From contig DAOUBK010000064.1 in assembly GCA_034432635.1 (NCBI GenBank), positions 3,029 to 67,028 of the forward strand: a stretch of DNA of 64,000 bases. Reading direction: 5' to 3'. Both the position numbers and the translations under genes were made by a program. The notes under the pieces are model-generated. The model was given only the letters and a program-made list of their open reading frames with translations. It was not told where the DNA came from and did not search any database. Of this stretch, positions 43,301 to 51,639 are shown in pieces. The first letter of the stretch is position 1. Every line of letters starts with the position of its first letter. The stretch comes from Roseiflexus sp034432635. Lineage in GTDB: Bacteria; Chloroflexota; Chloroflexia; Chloroflexales; Roseiflexaceae.

Positions 43301-44018
43301 TATGTTCAGGACCGGTCGAACAGTTCAACCCGATAACATCGACCGGTATCGCTTCCAGGGTGGCAACCAGCGCCGGCACTTCCGTGCCGAGCAGCATCTT
43401 GCCGGAGAGATCGAGGAACACCTGCGCCTGTACAGCGACATCGGGGCGGTTGAGATTCGCTTTTGCGCGACGAATACCGTCGAGTGCTGCTTTCACTTCG
43501 AGAATATCAACACTCGTCTCGACCAGCAGCACATCGACGCCGCCTTCGATCAGCGCCACTGCCTGTTCGTAGAAGATATCGGAGAGTTGATCGAACGTGA
43601 TATCTGAGAGCGACGGATCATCGGAAGAGGGCAACTTCCCGGTCGGTCCCATCGAGCCGGCGACATACCGTGGGCGACCGTCACGCGCCTCGAACGTATC
43701 AGCCACACGCCGCGCCAGGCGCGCAGCGGCGACATTGATCGCATGCGTCTGATCGGCAAGCCCCCATTCCTCGAGCCGGATGCGGGTTGACTGGAATGTG
43801 CATGTTTCGAGCACATCTGCGCCCGCTTCCAGAAACGAGGCGTGGATCTGCTCGATGACATCCGGGCGCGTTATCACCAGATAATCACGAGCACCGAAGG
43901 TGTTTTCGCCGCCATAGTCCGCAGCCGTGAGATGGAATGTATCGATACTGGTACCCATGGCGCCATCGTAGATCAGGACGCGCTCGCGCAGGGCTTCGAC
44001 GTAGGTTGGCTTCTTCAA
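40386..44018 (-). CDS. metH: Cobalamin-dependent methionine synthase
   Basis: The 1210-residue enzyme methylates homocysteine from methyltetrahydrofolate. Four modules are present in order: homocysteine-binding with the zinc cysteines (NCSTGPEHM, then GGCCGTRPAHI), pterin-binding (RVNTLGSRK...), cobalamin-binding with the base-off histidine motif GDVHDIGKN, and the AdoMet activation domain ending in GYPACPDLEEHEKL. The start is placed at TTG 44018 because GAGGTG lies five bases upstream and the residue sequence then matches family N-termini; earlier starts would translate through the terminator region. Expression is controlled by the SAM-I riboswitch upstream. Confidence 0.94.
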   Translation of the reverse strand: MKKPTYVEALRERVLIYDGAMGTSIDTFHLTAADYGGENTFGARDYLVITRPDVIEQIHASFLEAGADVLETCTFQSTRIRLEEWGLADQTHAINVAAARLARRVADTFEARDGRPRYVAGSMGPTGKLPSSDDPSLSDITFDQLSDIFYEQAVALIEGGVDVLLVETSVDILEVKAALDGIRRAKANLNRPDVAVQAQVFLDLSGKMLLGTEVPALVATLEAIPVDVIGLNCSTGPEHMREAIRYMTRHSRKPISCIPNAGLPIEVNGETVYPMEPEPFARILGEYVHEYGVAVVGGCCGTRPAHIRRLREVVGEATPPKVRDVEYIPSVSSGVRAAALRQEGTLTIIGERVNTLGSRKVKRLLLNDDYDGVLEVAREQVDSGAHILDVCVAMTERSDEREMMVKLLKKLTMNIELPLAIDTTEADVLNAALAIYPGRAIVNSVSLEGGRGDKIDRTMPLVARYGAATIAMTIDEEGMAHTAERKLAIAQRIAQIAQDEYGVPPEALIFDVLTFPITTGQPELRRAAIETIEGIRLVKQHIPGCFTTLGVSNLSFGVAPHARAALNSVFLKHAVDAGLDTAIINPAHVMPYAEIPPEQIRVCEDLIFDRDDQVLARFIQFFEEHGSTAKAERADPTEGMTAAQRVHWKIVHRKKEGIEQDIDTVIAERIREAEVRAGIHDSAIDPAHPAPEAILASPFRNRAAVDVLNTVLLPAMREVGDLFGAGQLILPFVLQSAEVMKKAVAHLEQYLEKLEGVTKGKIVLATVYGDVHDIGKNLVHTILANNGYTVYDLGKQVPINTIIEKAVEVNADAIGLSALLVSTSKQMPLCVQELHRRGLKFPVLVGGAAINKQYGQRILFVDEHTPYEPGVFYCKDAFEGLEMVDALTDPSTREAFVERTKAEAAEALGKKQRGRVALAELGRATLSDAAKVRSAVRTDVPVPTPPFWGARVLKRIKLADVVECLDRNALYRLQWGAKNAKGEEWERLKADFDAKVRDLIREAERDGWLEPKVVYGYYPCQSDGHEVIVYDPSSVLNGAQPRELTRFVFPRQPERERLCLADYFRSRESGEYDVVGLQIVTMGRKVDDLTETLQQSGDYSRAYFIHGLGVSLAEALAEYTNRLIRQQLGLKGTQGKRYSWGYPACPDLEEHEKLFRVLPADAIGVTLTEAWQLVPEQSTAAIVIHHPEAKYFSIGSARERAEEDVAETLA

Positions 44019-44109
44019 GGAAACACCTCGTGATACTTCATATCCAGACTGTTCGCACGTAATGATCTGGCTGGCGGATGCGACGATTGCGCTTTCTGGC
44101 TTGTTCAGC

Positions 44110-44137
44110 AAAAAACCTCACGCGCCTGCGTGAGGTT
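44110..44137 (-). terminator. Intrinsic terminator of the SAM-I riboswitch
   Basis: On the minus strand a 10-bp stem (core CCTCACGC / GCGTGAGG) with a 4-base loop is followed by six T residues (44115-44110). It lies 18 bases after the aptamer and about 90 bases before metH, the expected expression platform for SAM-dependent attenuation. Confidence 0.88.
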
Positions 44138-44155
44138 CCGGAAGCCTCATCACCA

Positions 44156-44300
44156 CTCATCTTCCAGCCTGAGCTGCCGGAATTGCCACCCTATAGCCTG
44201 CCAGCGTCGAGAAGCGGTACACGTCGCACCGGCTGCTCGATCCAGTGGCTACGGGTTGGCGGAGCTTCATCGGGCCGGTCCCTCCACTCCTCTGGATGAG
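44156..44300 (-). promoter_or_regulatory. SAM-I (S-box) riboswitch aptamer upstream of metH
   Basis: On the minus strand it begins CTCATCCAGAGGAGTGGAGG, continues GGACCGGCCCGATGAAGC and CCGCCAACC, then GGTGGCAATTCCGGCAG, and closes with GAAGATGAG. The P1 helix pairs CTCATC with GATGAG. The conserved kink-turn and GATGAA-like and CAATTCC core elements are all present. Binding of S-adenosylmethionine is expected to favour the terminator and shut down metH. Confidence 0.93.
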
Positions 44301-44314
44301 CAAATTTGTCTGAT

Positions 44315-44344
44315 AGTATAGCACGGCGAAAGAAACAGCGTCAA
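44315..44344 (-). promoter_or_regulatory. Promoter of the metH riboswitch transcript
   Basis: On the minus strand TTGACG (44344-44339) and TATACT (44320-44315) are 18 bases apart, ending about 15 bases before the aptamer. Confidence 0.75.
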
Positions 44345-44384
44345 TGTCAATTGATTCATTCAACGCCTTCCGCCTTCGCTTTGC

Positions 44385-44413
44385 TTGACATCCCGTGCAC
44401 AGAGTGCTACCAT
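44385..44413 (+). promoter_or_regulatory. Promoter of the tRNA-Val gene
   Basis: TTGACA (44385-44390) and TACCAT (44408-44413) are 17 bases apart, 13 bases before the tRNA. It is divergent from the metH promoter 40 bases away. Confidence 0.65.
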
Positions 44414-44426
44414 ATATTTCGTGAAA

Positions 44427-44503
44427 GGGCGGTTAGCTCAGCTGGTTAGAGCGCCACGTTGACATCGTGGAGGTCACTGGTTCGAGTCCAGTATCGCCCA
44501 CCA
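44427..44503 (+). tRNA. tRNA-Val (anticodon GAC)
   Basis: The acceptor stem GGGCGGT pairs with ATCGCCC (one G-U), the D arm is GCTC/GAGC, the anticodon arm CCACG-TTGACAT-CGTGG shows anticodon GAC, and the T arm is CTGG-TTCGAGT-CCAG. The discriminator A and the CCA end are encoded. All standard features are present. Confidence 0.95.
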
Positions 44504-44514
44504 GTTTCGGAAAT

Positions 44515-44567
44515 GAGAACTGGACACGAGGCGTAGCGTCTCCTAGCCGGTTCTCGTTTCTTTGTTT
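44515..44567 (+). terminator. Terminator of the tRNA-Val gene
   Basis: GAGAACTGG (44515-44523) pairs with CCGGTTCTC (44547-44555, one G-T), with a small inner hairpin between, and is followed by GTTTCTTTGTTT. Confidence 0.7.
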
Positions 44568-44597
44568 ACAGGGTTGACGCCCGCTTCCTACCTCTCC

Positions 44598-44951
44598 ATG
44601 AAGCGAATGGTGCGCGTTTTGTTCCTGAGTCTCCTGTTGATCTGCCCGGCATGTGAGCGCGGACGCATGTTTCGTTCGCGTTTTACGATGAATGTGCGGT
44701 GCCCGGTATGCGGCATAGTGTTCGAGCGTGGCGCGGGGGAGTTTAGCGGTGGAATGGCGATCAACACGGTTGCCACCTCCTCGGTGGCGGTGACCGGCGC
44801 TGCGCTGGCTTTTTTTACCGATCTGCCGGTGTTGCCGCTGATCGTGGCGCTGACCCTGGTCTCAACCGTTTTTGCCCTCTGGTTCTACCGTCATGCCCGC
44901 GCACTGTGGGCAGGTATTCTTTTCCTCACCGGTTCAGTACGGGAAGATTGA
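44598..44951 (+). CDS. DUF983-family zinc-ribbon membrane protein
   Basis: The 117-residue protein shows two Cys pairs (ICPACERGRMF and RCPVCGIVFERG) spaced as in DUF983 proteins, followed by two hydrophobic segments at about residues 50-90. Function is unknown; family members are often near cytochrome or heme genes, which is not the case here. The start is uncertain: ATG 44598 or 44607, with no good ribosome site. The next gene begins three bases after the stop. Confidence 0.7.
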   Translation: MKRMVRVLFLSLLLICPACERGRMFRSRFTMNVRCPVCGIVFERGAGEFSGGMAINTVATSSVAVTGAALAFFTDLPVLPLIVALTLVSTVFALWFYRHARALWAGILFLTGSVRED

Positions 44952-44953
44952 CG

Positions 44954-45421
44954 ATGGCCATGTTTGATGGTTGCCGCGATATTCTGGTGCGACTGGTTCT
45001 CGAGCGCCCGGCAACACAGCAATCGATCTCTGCATGGGCGGATGCACTTGCCGCGTCCGGGGCGAAACTCAAGACGCGTATGGCGGCAAGCGCCGATACG
45101 CCCGCCAATCGGCGCCAGATCCGGCACATCATCGGGCTGGAACGCTGGGGGCAGCGTCGTATACGTGTTGCGCTCGGCGAGCCGTTCATCAACGACGAGA
45201 TGGATGGGTATCAACCGCCGGCCGACCTGAACCTGGCGAAGCTGATCAATGTGTTCCTCAATACACGCGACGAAACGGTACACCTCGCCCGCCAGTGCGC
45301 CGCCGATCCCCGCGCCGAAACAGCGCTCGTGCGCCACAACCAGTTAGGACCGCTCAGCATTCGAGGGTGGCTGCGGTATCTCGACATGCACGCCAGTCTG
45401 GAAGCCCTTCGTTTGCGCTGA
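44954..45421 (+). CDS. DinB-like helical-bundle protein
   Basis: The 155-residue all-helical protein looks like a DinB/YfiT-type four-helix bundle: IIGLERWGQRRIRVALGEPF, the middle LINVFLNTRDETVHLARQC and the C-terminal WLRYLDMHASLEAL. The usual three-histidine metal site is not obvious. It is coupled to the DUF983 gene. Its 3' end overlaps the convergent nuclease gene by 68 bases. Confidence 0.65.
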   Translation: MAMFDGCRDILVRLVLERPATQQSISAWADALAASGAKLKTRMAASADTPANRRQIRHIIGLERWGQRRIRVALGEPFINDEMDGYQPPADLNLAKLINVFLNTRDETVHLARQCAADPRAETALVRHNQLGPLSIRGWLRYLDMHASLEALRLR

Positions 45422-46943
45422 GTGCGGCGACAAAGGCTTCGAGCCAGCACCAGACTGCTGCCAGCGCCTCGACATCGGCGACCAGATAAACGAGTGCTGG
45501 CGCAAGCATCTCGATGGCGGCAAGCGGAGACGGCTGCTGAACCCAGCGCCGGTACGACTCCCAGGCCAGTGTCCAGTGGTCTGCGCCGGGGGACCATGCG
45601 CATCCAAGCCAGCGCGCAATGGCTTTCAACCCGCCGCCGCGCTGGTCGCTCAGGCGAGGTACAGGAAGCACGACTCGCCTGCCAAGTTCGTGCCGGGCAT
45701 CGACCAGGAGCGGCGCAAGTTTCCGATATACCGACTGTTCAGCGCTCTGTTCGAGCATCAGACGCTCTGCTTCGCCCCAGTGCGCCAGCCTGCCGCCTCT
45801 TTCCTGCACTGCAGCCAGGACGCGCCGCCATCCCTGCTGAACATCCCGTGCCAGGATGAGTGGCACGCCGTTCGGTGCGGTGGAACGCCCTTCCAGGGTT
45901 GGATGAATGACGATGATCGTGCAATCGCCCGGCGCGCCTGCCAGACCGAATGCCCATGGTTCGCGAGTCAGCGGATCGCTTTCGATGTCGAGAAAGAAAC
46001 CGACGCCAGGGATCGGTGAAGCGCCAGCATCGGTTGGCTGCGGTTGATCACGGATCAGCGCCTGTGCCTGCAATCGCAGGCGATCGCCGCCGTAGGGCGG
46101 ACGATCCGGCAACATTGCGAGAATGCCAGGTTCGAGCGACACAACCTGTTCTATCCGATGGATGCCGCGCTGACGCAGCGCAATACCCTGCCGGCGGCTC
46201 AATCCAGGGATGAGCACAATGTCGCGCGTTTCACGCGCAGCCGCGTCGCACGCTGTTCGCCAGGTACAGAAAGGGCAATGGTCGCTGTCGAACCAGATCG
46301 GCGGGGCTTCTCTGGTTGCAATGACGGCAGTGCGCCAGACCTGAGACGTGAAAGTGGCAAGCGACGTTGACTGACGTTTGATCAATGCCGGTCCATCCCC
46401 GTCGGCGCCAAGCCAGAGTTCACCGGGCGGACTGATCGCTGCCCCGTGAGTCTGCCACACCAGCCACCGCCATGCATCGAGCAACAGTCGATCCCAGCGT
46501 GTCGGGCGGGTGTGCAGCACAATTGCCACAGGGCGGTAAGACCACGCGCCCGACGTGGTACCGGTGTGGATCAGCAGATCGGGAGCGCCGCGCAGCATGC
46601 GGTTGGCGACAGGCGCTTCGAGCGCGGCACCGGCAATCGCTGACGCGCCGTGCTGCATCAACCGATGGGTCTGGATGACACGCTCAGACCATTCAAGTGT
46701 GGACAGGTCTGCGAGATCGGGAATCCCGGCGAGGATATGTCGTTTGTGCGCAGCACGAAGCAACATTCTCGCGCGCGCATCGGCACTGGGTAGCGCCGGC
46801 GGCGGATGACCGAACCGTCGATCGAGCCAGACCCGACGTTCGCAGCGCGCCAGCCACGCCAGATCGTCGGCGTCGAGCGATGAGGGAGGGGAGGAGGGAA
46901 CCGCTGGAACTGTTGTAACCGGCTGGGTTTGTTCGTCAGTCAT
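45354..46943 (-). CDS. TM0106-family RecB-like putative nuclease
   Basis: The 529-residue protein has a RecB-type nuclease-like N-terminal half starting with LDADDLAWLARCERRVWLD and containing the Fe-S-like cysteine group DHCPFCTWRTAC, then helix-hairpin-helix-like turns (IPGLSRRQGIALRQRG) and an RNase-H-like part beginning GVGFFLDIESDP. Only part of the RecB motif set is clear, so activity is not assured. Its ATG overlaps the stop of iscS (ATGA). Confidence 0.7.
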   Translation of the reverse strand: MTDEQTQPVTTVPAVPSSPPSSLDADDLAWLARCERRVWLDRRFGHPPPALPSADARARMLLRAAHKRHILAGIPDLADLSTLEWSERVIQTHRLMQHGASAIAGAALEAPVANRMLRGAPDLLIHTGTTSGAWSYRPVAIVLHTRPTRWDRLLLDAWRWLVWQTHGAAISPPGELWLGADGDGPALIKRQSTSLATFTSQVWRTAVIATREAPPIWFDSDHCPFCTWRTACDAAARETRDIVLIPGLSRRQGIALRQRGIHRIEQVVSLEPGILAMLPDRPPYGGDRLRLQAQALIRDQPQPTDAGASPIPGVGFFLDIESDPLTREPWAFGLAGAPGDCTIIVIHPTLEGRSTAPNGVPLILARDVQQGWRRVLAAVQERGGRLAHWGEAERLMLEQSAEQSVYRKLAPLLVDARHELGRRVVLPVPRLSDQRGGGLKAIARWLGCAWSPGADHWTLAWESYRRWVQQPSPLAAIEMLAPALVYLVADVEALAAVWCWLEAFVAALSANEGLPDWRACRDTAATLEC

Positions 46944-48145
46944 ACACCTCCCTGCAACATGACCGTCATTTCCCGTAGTTGCGCAACAATACCCGGCAAG
47001 ACGTCCAGAACCGCATCGACATCGGCAGCGGTATTCTCACGCCCAAAGGTGAAGCGCACTGCACTGGGGAGTGCAGCCGCAATTTCCGGCGCCTGTTCCA
47101 TTCCGGAGGCACGCGCCAGTGCAATCAACACGTGCGATGGCTCCAGTGATCCGCTGGTGCAGGCAGAGCCACTCGAAGCAGCAATACCGTGCTGATCGAG
47201 CAACAGGAGGATGCTCTCACCCTCTACCCCATCGAACGAAAGGCTGGCATTGTTGGGCAGTCGTCGCGTCGGATGACCATTGAGACGCGCTCCGGGCACA
47301 CGTTCCAGAATCCCCGCTACCAACCGGTCGCGCAGGCGCGCACAGTGGGCGCTGTCGTGCACACGTCGTTCTTCCGCCAGACGCAGCGCTGTTGCCATCC
47401 CGACGATACCGGGAACATTCTCGGTGCCGGCGCGGCGGCGTCGTTCCTGTCCGCCGCCGGTGATCTGCGGCTGGAGCGGCGTGCCCCGACGAACGTAGAG
47501 CGCCCCCACACCTTTAGGACCGTAGAATTTGTGCGCAGCAATGGTCATAAGATCAACATTGAGCACGCGCACGTCGAGTGGTAATGCACCGGGCGCCTGC
47601 ACTGCATCGGTGTGGAAAGGAATGCCGCGCTCGCGACAGATGGCGCCCAGTTCCGCAATCGGCTGGATCGTGCCAATTTCGTTGTTGGCGTACATGATCG
47701 ATACCAGCACCGTGTCCGGGCGCAACGCCGCGCGCAGGTCCTCCGGCTGTACCAGACCGTGGTGATCGACGGGCAGGAAGGTCGCCTCGAAACCATATGC
47801 CTGCAGGTGTTCAACGGTATGCAGCACCGCGTGATGCTCGATGGCGCTGGTAATAATGTGCGCTCCCCGTCCAGCCTGGCGTTGCGCCAGTGCGACGCCG
47901 CGGATCGCAAGGTTATTGCTCTCTGAACCGCTTCCCGTAAAAATAATCTCGCGCGGCGACGATCCCAGGATCGAAGCGATCTGATCGCGTGCCTCGTCGA
48001 GTGCATGCAGTGCGGTGCGTCCAATGCGATAGATACTCGAGGGATTGCCAAAATGGGTGGTGAAATAAGGAAGCATTGCCTCGAGCACCACCGGATCGAC
48101 CGGTGTCGTCGCCGCATGATCAAGGTAGATGAGTCGATCAGTCAC
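46940..48145 (-). CDS. iscS: Cysteine desulfurase (NifS/IscS type)
   Basis: The 401-residue PLP enzyme supplies sulfur for Fe-S clusters and tRNA thiolation. It has IYLDHAATTPVDP at the N-terminus, TSAIEHHAVL, the PLP lysine in AAHKFYGPKG and the catalytic cysteine in SGSACTSGS. GTG 48145 is preferred over ATG 48169 because GAGGAG precedes it and family N-termini start there. No iscU or regulatory gene adjoins; the next gene is a coupled nuclease-like protein. Confidence 0.92.
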   Translation of the reverse strand: MTDRLIYLDHAATTPVDPVVLEAMLPYFTTHFGNPSSIYRIGRTALHALDEARDQIASILGSSPREIIFTGSGSESNNLAIRGVALAQRQAGRGAHIITSAIEHHAVLHTVEHLQAYGFEATFLPVDHHGLVQPEDLRAALRPDTVLVSIMYANNEIGTIQPIAELGAICRERGIPFHTDAVQAPGALPLDVRVLNVDLMTIAAHKFYGPKGVGALYVRRGTPLQPQITGGGQERRRRAGTENVPGIVGMATALRLAEERRVHDSAHCARLRDRLVAGILERVPGARLNGHPTRRLPNNASLSFDGVEGESILLLLDQHGIAASSGSACTSGSLEPSHVLIALARASGMEQAPEIAAALPSAVRFTFGRENTAADVDAVLDVLPGIVAQLREMTVMLQGGV

Positions 48146-48168
48146 ACACTCCTCACTTTGCAGAGACA

Positions 48169-48402
48169 TCAGGGCGCTTCCAGACCGTGCGCTTCGAGCA
48201 GCGCCTGATCGGCGAGCAGCAGAGCGGTAGGTCCATTGGGTCCGACCAGCGCCACCTTCTCGCCGCGCGCAACCACGAGCGTTACGCCGCAGAGCGCAAC
48301 GTGCCCATCGGGATAGGTGAAGTGCAGGTCTTCGATCAGGAGCTCTGGCGGTTCGGCGTCCGGCGACGGTGCGACCGCAATGTCGAGATCACGAAGCAGC
48401 AT
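48169..48402 (-). pseudogene. Internally deleted cobalt/ECF transporter ATPase (cbiO-like) remnant
   Basis: The 77-codon frame holds an ABC-ATPase N-terminus (LLIEDLHFTYPDGHVALCGV, then VALVGPNG) that breaks off in the Walker A motif and jumps to PTALLLADQALLEAHGLEAP, which is a CbiO C-terminus. The whole core including Walker B is missing. The junction falls at a Gly-Pro shared by both parts, suggesting deletion between short repeats. The reading frame is open but cannot give an active ATPase. Confidence 0.75.
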
Positions 48403-48476
48403 GGACGTGTCCTGAAACAGTATTGCTCGACACTATTGTAGCGCATTCCGTCACCTGTCGGATGGATCGCTGAGGA

Positions 48477-48517
48477 GTGGGAACTGAGAACCGGCAACTG
48501 AGAGCCGGGAACCAGGG
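48477..48517 (+). repeat. GAACC/GAGAACC-rich interspersed repeat, copy 3
   Basis: It reads GGGAACTGAGAACCGGCAAC followed by TGAGAGCCGGGAACCAGG and lies exactly between the cbiO and cbiQ remnants. Confidence 0.7.
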
Positions 48518-48519
48518 TG

Positions 48520-49005
48520 TTACATCAGCATTTCCGCCATATGGACGAGCGCCAGGGCGATCACAGTTACCGCCAGCGTCCACCAGTCGTGTGCGTGCAT
48601 CTGGTGCGAAGTGGCAGTTAGAAAGCATCCATCGAAGCCCCGCGCCAGCAGCGCCTGATACACCCGCTGGCTGCGATCATAACTACGCAGGAACAGTTGC
48701 CCGACCATGTTGCCTGTCACCTGCACGCGCCAGAGCAGCGAGCCGCCGCTTCCCACGCTACGCGCATCGCGAGCGCGCATCAGGCGCAGCGCCGCATCGC
48801 TCAGAACGGTCAGGTAGCGTACCATGAGACCGATCACTGCAACCAGCAGCGGAGGTACGCGAAGGTGGCGAAGCACGTGCAACAGAAATTTCCAGAAACA
48901 AGGATACACCTTCCCGATCCTCAGAACCCGCGCATTCAGAACCGCCAGTTGTTCACCCAGCTGGCCCGCATCCACATGCTGATCGGCGACTGCCTGTTTG
49001 CGCAC
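48520..49005 (-). pseudogene. 5'-truncated cobalt/ECF transporter membrane subunit (cbiQ-like) remnant
   Basis: From about 48910 to 48520 the frame reads as the second half of CbiQ: LRHLRVPPLLVAVIGLMVRYL, RLMRARDARS, LFLRSYDRSQRVYQALLARGF, then a final hydrophobic segment. The N-terminal half with its membrane segments is lost and the first 30 codons look unrelated. With cbiO also deleted, the transporter is dead. No cbiM gene is in the window. Confidence 0.7.
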
Positions 49006-49037
49006 TATCGCCGTCTCGTCCAGTCAGTGGAAAAAAC

Positions 49038-49358
49038 ATGGACGAGGTTGCCCGAGAGTATGCCAGACTCGCCGCTTCATTCGTCGACGAACCCGCTGCG
49101 GATGTTCAGCGGGTCGATGATTGTTTACGCTACGCTATCCGCCACTACGCGCTGGCGTTCGAGTATGATCGTCTGTACAATCTCAGCGATCCCGGTGGGT
49201 TGCGCGCACAAAACAAAGTGTATAGCCGGCTCAAGGATCTGGACGCAGCGGAACTGGATATTGCTGCGCAGGCGGTGCGCGCCGTCGAGCGCGACTACCC
49301 GACAGGCAGATCGGCGATGCGCAACCTGCTCGAAAGTCGGGCGCTGCTGATCGAATAG
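49038..49358 (+). CDS. Hypothetical helical protein
   Basis: The 106-residue protein is predicted all-helical with many charged residues (VAREYARLAASFVDEP, DDCLRYAIRHYALAFEYDRL, AVRAVERDYPTGR). No family is recognised. It lies at the edge of the broken cbiQ gene on the opposite strand, so its 5' side may mark the deletion end. The start has no clear ribosome site. Confidence 0.5.
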   Translation: MDEVAREYARLAASFVDEPAADVQRVDDCLRYAIRHYALAFEYDRLYNLSDPGGLRAQNKVYSRLKDLDAAELDIAAQAVRAVERDYPTGRSAMRNLLESRALLIE

Positions 49359-49413
49359 GAGCCTATTCGAAACATCTGCCGGGGCAAACGAAAGCATTGC
49401 CTTCGCCTGCCCC

Positions 49414-50978
49414 TCAGTCGAGTCTAGTATACCGGCACGCACTACTAAGGTGTGGCGGCGTAGCGCTCCGTTCCCCTGCGTACTTCAGCAAACGCAACCC
49501 TTCCAGACGCAGGACTTCCGGGAAGAGCGTCTGGTAGATACAACAGTTCGGTGATCTGACATCGAAGCGCCCCGTCATACGGTGCGTCAGCGCCGGACAT
49601 CCGCCGGCGCACCAGTAGCGCCACGTGCACGTTCGACATCCCTCTTTGGCATCAACCGGAATGTACTGAATGCTGGTGGTGTCTTCGCGGATCAGGCGCA
49701 GCGGATCGGGTGCATCAACGCTGGTCACGGTACGCTCGATCTCCATGTGACACTTTGCGACCCTGCCACGCTGGTCGATGACCATATAAGCGCGCCCAAC
49801 ACCGTAGGGATGGTCGTGCGGCGCATCGAGCCGCACCAGATCGAGCAGCGCTCCCGGTAAACGGTATGGTGGCAGGCGCTGTTCGATCACTGCAAACGCA
49901 GCCTTGATCGCTGCAATGATCTCTTCCTCTACGAATGCAAGATCGGCCTGACCGGCAGCATAGTCGTTCGCGCGATAAAAATTCAGTGAAAACGGTAACC
50001 CCCGATCCAGCGCATACGCGACTGTCTCGGGGAGTCCTGCAAGATTGCGGTGTGACAGGGTTATTGAGAGCGAAGGTGTCACGCCGTGCTGTGCCAGCCG
50101 GTCGAGCGTTCGTGCCACATGGCTAAACGAGCCGTGACCGTTGGCGAACCGTCGCCGTGCATCGTGCATGTCACCGATACCGTCGAGCGAGATCATCAGG
50201 CGCAGTCTGCTCTCGCGGATCTGACGGATATGGCGGTTACCGAGCGCCACGCCATTGCTGAGGATAACCCCATCGAGGGTAAGGTGATGCCGGGATGCAC
50301 AGTCGCGCGCATACTGGTGCAGTGCAATGATCAACGGCAGGTTGAGTGTCGCCTCTCCACCAGCATACTTCAGTTTCACCCGCCGAAACCGGTGCGCTAC
50401 GGCAGAGCGCATGATGGCATCAATCGCCTGCAGACCACGTTCCTCATCGATTGCTTCAGGAGTCTTGTTGAGGTAGCAGTATCGCAACGTAGGTTACACG
50501 CATTCGTGAAATGCAGCTAGGCGGTCAATGTCTGGGATGTGGAAGGTTGCATGACTGCTGGTCGATCAGTGCGCTGGATCAACCCCAACCCGGCGAGGCG
50601 CAGCACGCCGTGCTGAACCATCTGAAGATTGTCACCCTCATCGGCGGCATCGAACAACTGTCGGGGCTGGCGAAACCGGTTGAGCAGCGTCCACGCCGCC
50701 TGATCGAGCACAACCACGCCGGCATTGCCCTGCGGGTTGAACGCCAGCATCCGCTGCCCTGGCAGGGTATCGATGTGGAGTTCCGGCAGTGCATACAGCA
50801 CTGCCAGATCGATGTCGGGGGTGAGTGACGGATCGGCGCAGTCGTCCGGGCACGCGCAATCAGTCTCCGGTGGCGCGAAGCAGTCAGTCTCGATTGCATG
50901 CGCCGCGTGCGCCGCCACGTCCATCGCGCACAGGATCACCAGCATCGAGCGAATCGGTGCAGCGCCAGAGTCGTTCAT
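49414..50978 (-). pseudogene. Radical-SAM/SPASM peptide maturase, broken within its Fe-S motif
   Basis: The gene starts at ATG 50978 behind GAGGGAGACGC. The N-terminal part, with a cysteine-rich insert (ETDCACPDDC) and a binding-domain-like region, runs to TLTA and then TAG (50519-50517), where relatives have TLTAWLHxTNACNLRC. The next codons read LHFTNACNLRC, after which one base is missing and the other frame continues as YCYLNKTPEAIDEE. The first two cysteines of CX3CX2C are therefore in one frame and the third in another. The C-terminal SPASM domain (CRTCTWRYWCAGGCPA) is intact. Such enzymes modify ribosomal peptides. Confidence 0.85.
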
Positions 50979-51399
50979 CGTGCGTCTCCCTCTTCCATTT
51001 CCGCCTGAAACAATTTCTGCTAACGCCAGATACGCGGCAACCTCGTGGACAATCGTGTGCGTACACGGAACCGGTTTCAAAACCGTACTGTAGGGAAGGC
51101 ACTGCCTGCACCCTTCGTCAGTATCTTCACATCGCCGCTTTCATCATCGCACGCGAGTTTTGAGCGTTGAGTTCATGGCTACTATACGCCATTTTTGTGG
51201 CCTGTCTAACCGTATGGTGAATAGAGTGCGATCCGGCGCAAGCGGTGAGCATCCGGTGAGCCGCGCGTTGTCTCTTGCTGAGCCATACGATGCCAGAACG
51301 CAGGCAATCCCTCACCTGGGTCGCAGGTCGCACGGGGGCGATTCCGGTATGCTGCAATCGTGGAAACAGTCTTTAGGGCGTCGTAGAAGGGGGGGGATC
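50979..51399. other. Intergenic, no gene seen
   Basis: The stretch upstream of the maturase pseudogene shows no coding frame that I can support. No obvious peptide precursor gene was found in it. Confidence 0.4.
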
Positions 51400-51504
51400 A
51401 TGGAACTCGACTTCCTGCTGACGATTATCTTCGCGGTCATTCTGGTTGGCGCAGCACGCTGGATGATCGGCGTCCTGGCCTGGCTGTTGAACAGTTTGCG
51501 ATAA
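51400..51504 (+). CDS. 34-residue single-span membrane peptide
   Basis: The peptide MELDFLLTIIFAVILVGAA... has one hydrophobic stretch (residues 5-30) with basic residues inside (R20, R34). It is preceded by AAGGGGGGGGATC at the right distance from ATG 51400, the main reason for calling it. No family is recognised. Confidence 0.45.
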   Translation: MELDFLLTIIFAVILVGAARWMIGVLAWLLNSLR

Positions 51505-51582
51505 ACATGGATCAACCGGTCGGCGTAACCGCCCCGTCCGGTTGCACTGACCACAGGATACAGCGCAGGAGGTGGCGTCTTC

Positions 51583-51621
51583 CTGAAAAGAAGAAACCTC
51601 GCCGGGGAGACGACGAGGTTT
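51583..51621 (-). terminator. Terminator of the tRNA-Gly gene
   Basis: On the minus strand AACCTCG (51620-51614) pairs with CGAGGTT (51601-51595) across a GC-rich loop and is followed by TCTTCTTTTC. Confidence 0.7.
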
Positions 51622-51639
51622 ACCGGTGTACCGCCCTCA

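Noticed and set aside
48697..49350. 217-codon plus-strand frame over the cbiQ remnant
   Set aside because: It is mostly antisense to cbiQ and out of frame with the more protein-like frame at 49038-49358.
50470..50525. Programmed readthrough or frameshifting in the radical-SAM gene
   Set aside because: It would need both stop readthrough and a frame change within about 40 bases; no slippery sequence or stimulatory hairpin is apparent, so inactivation is simpler.
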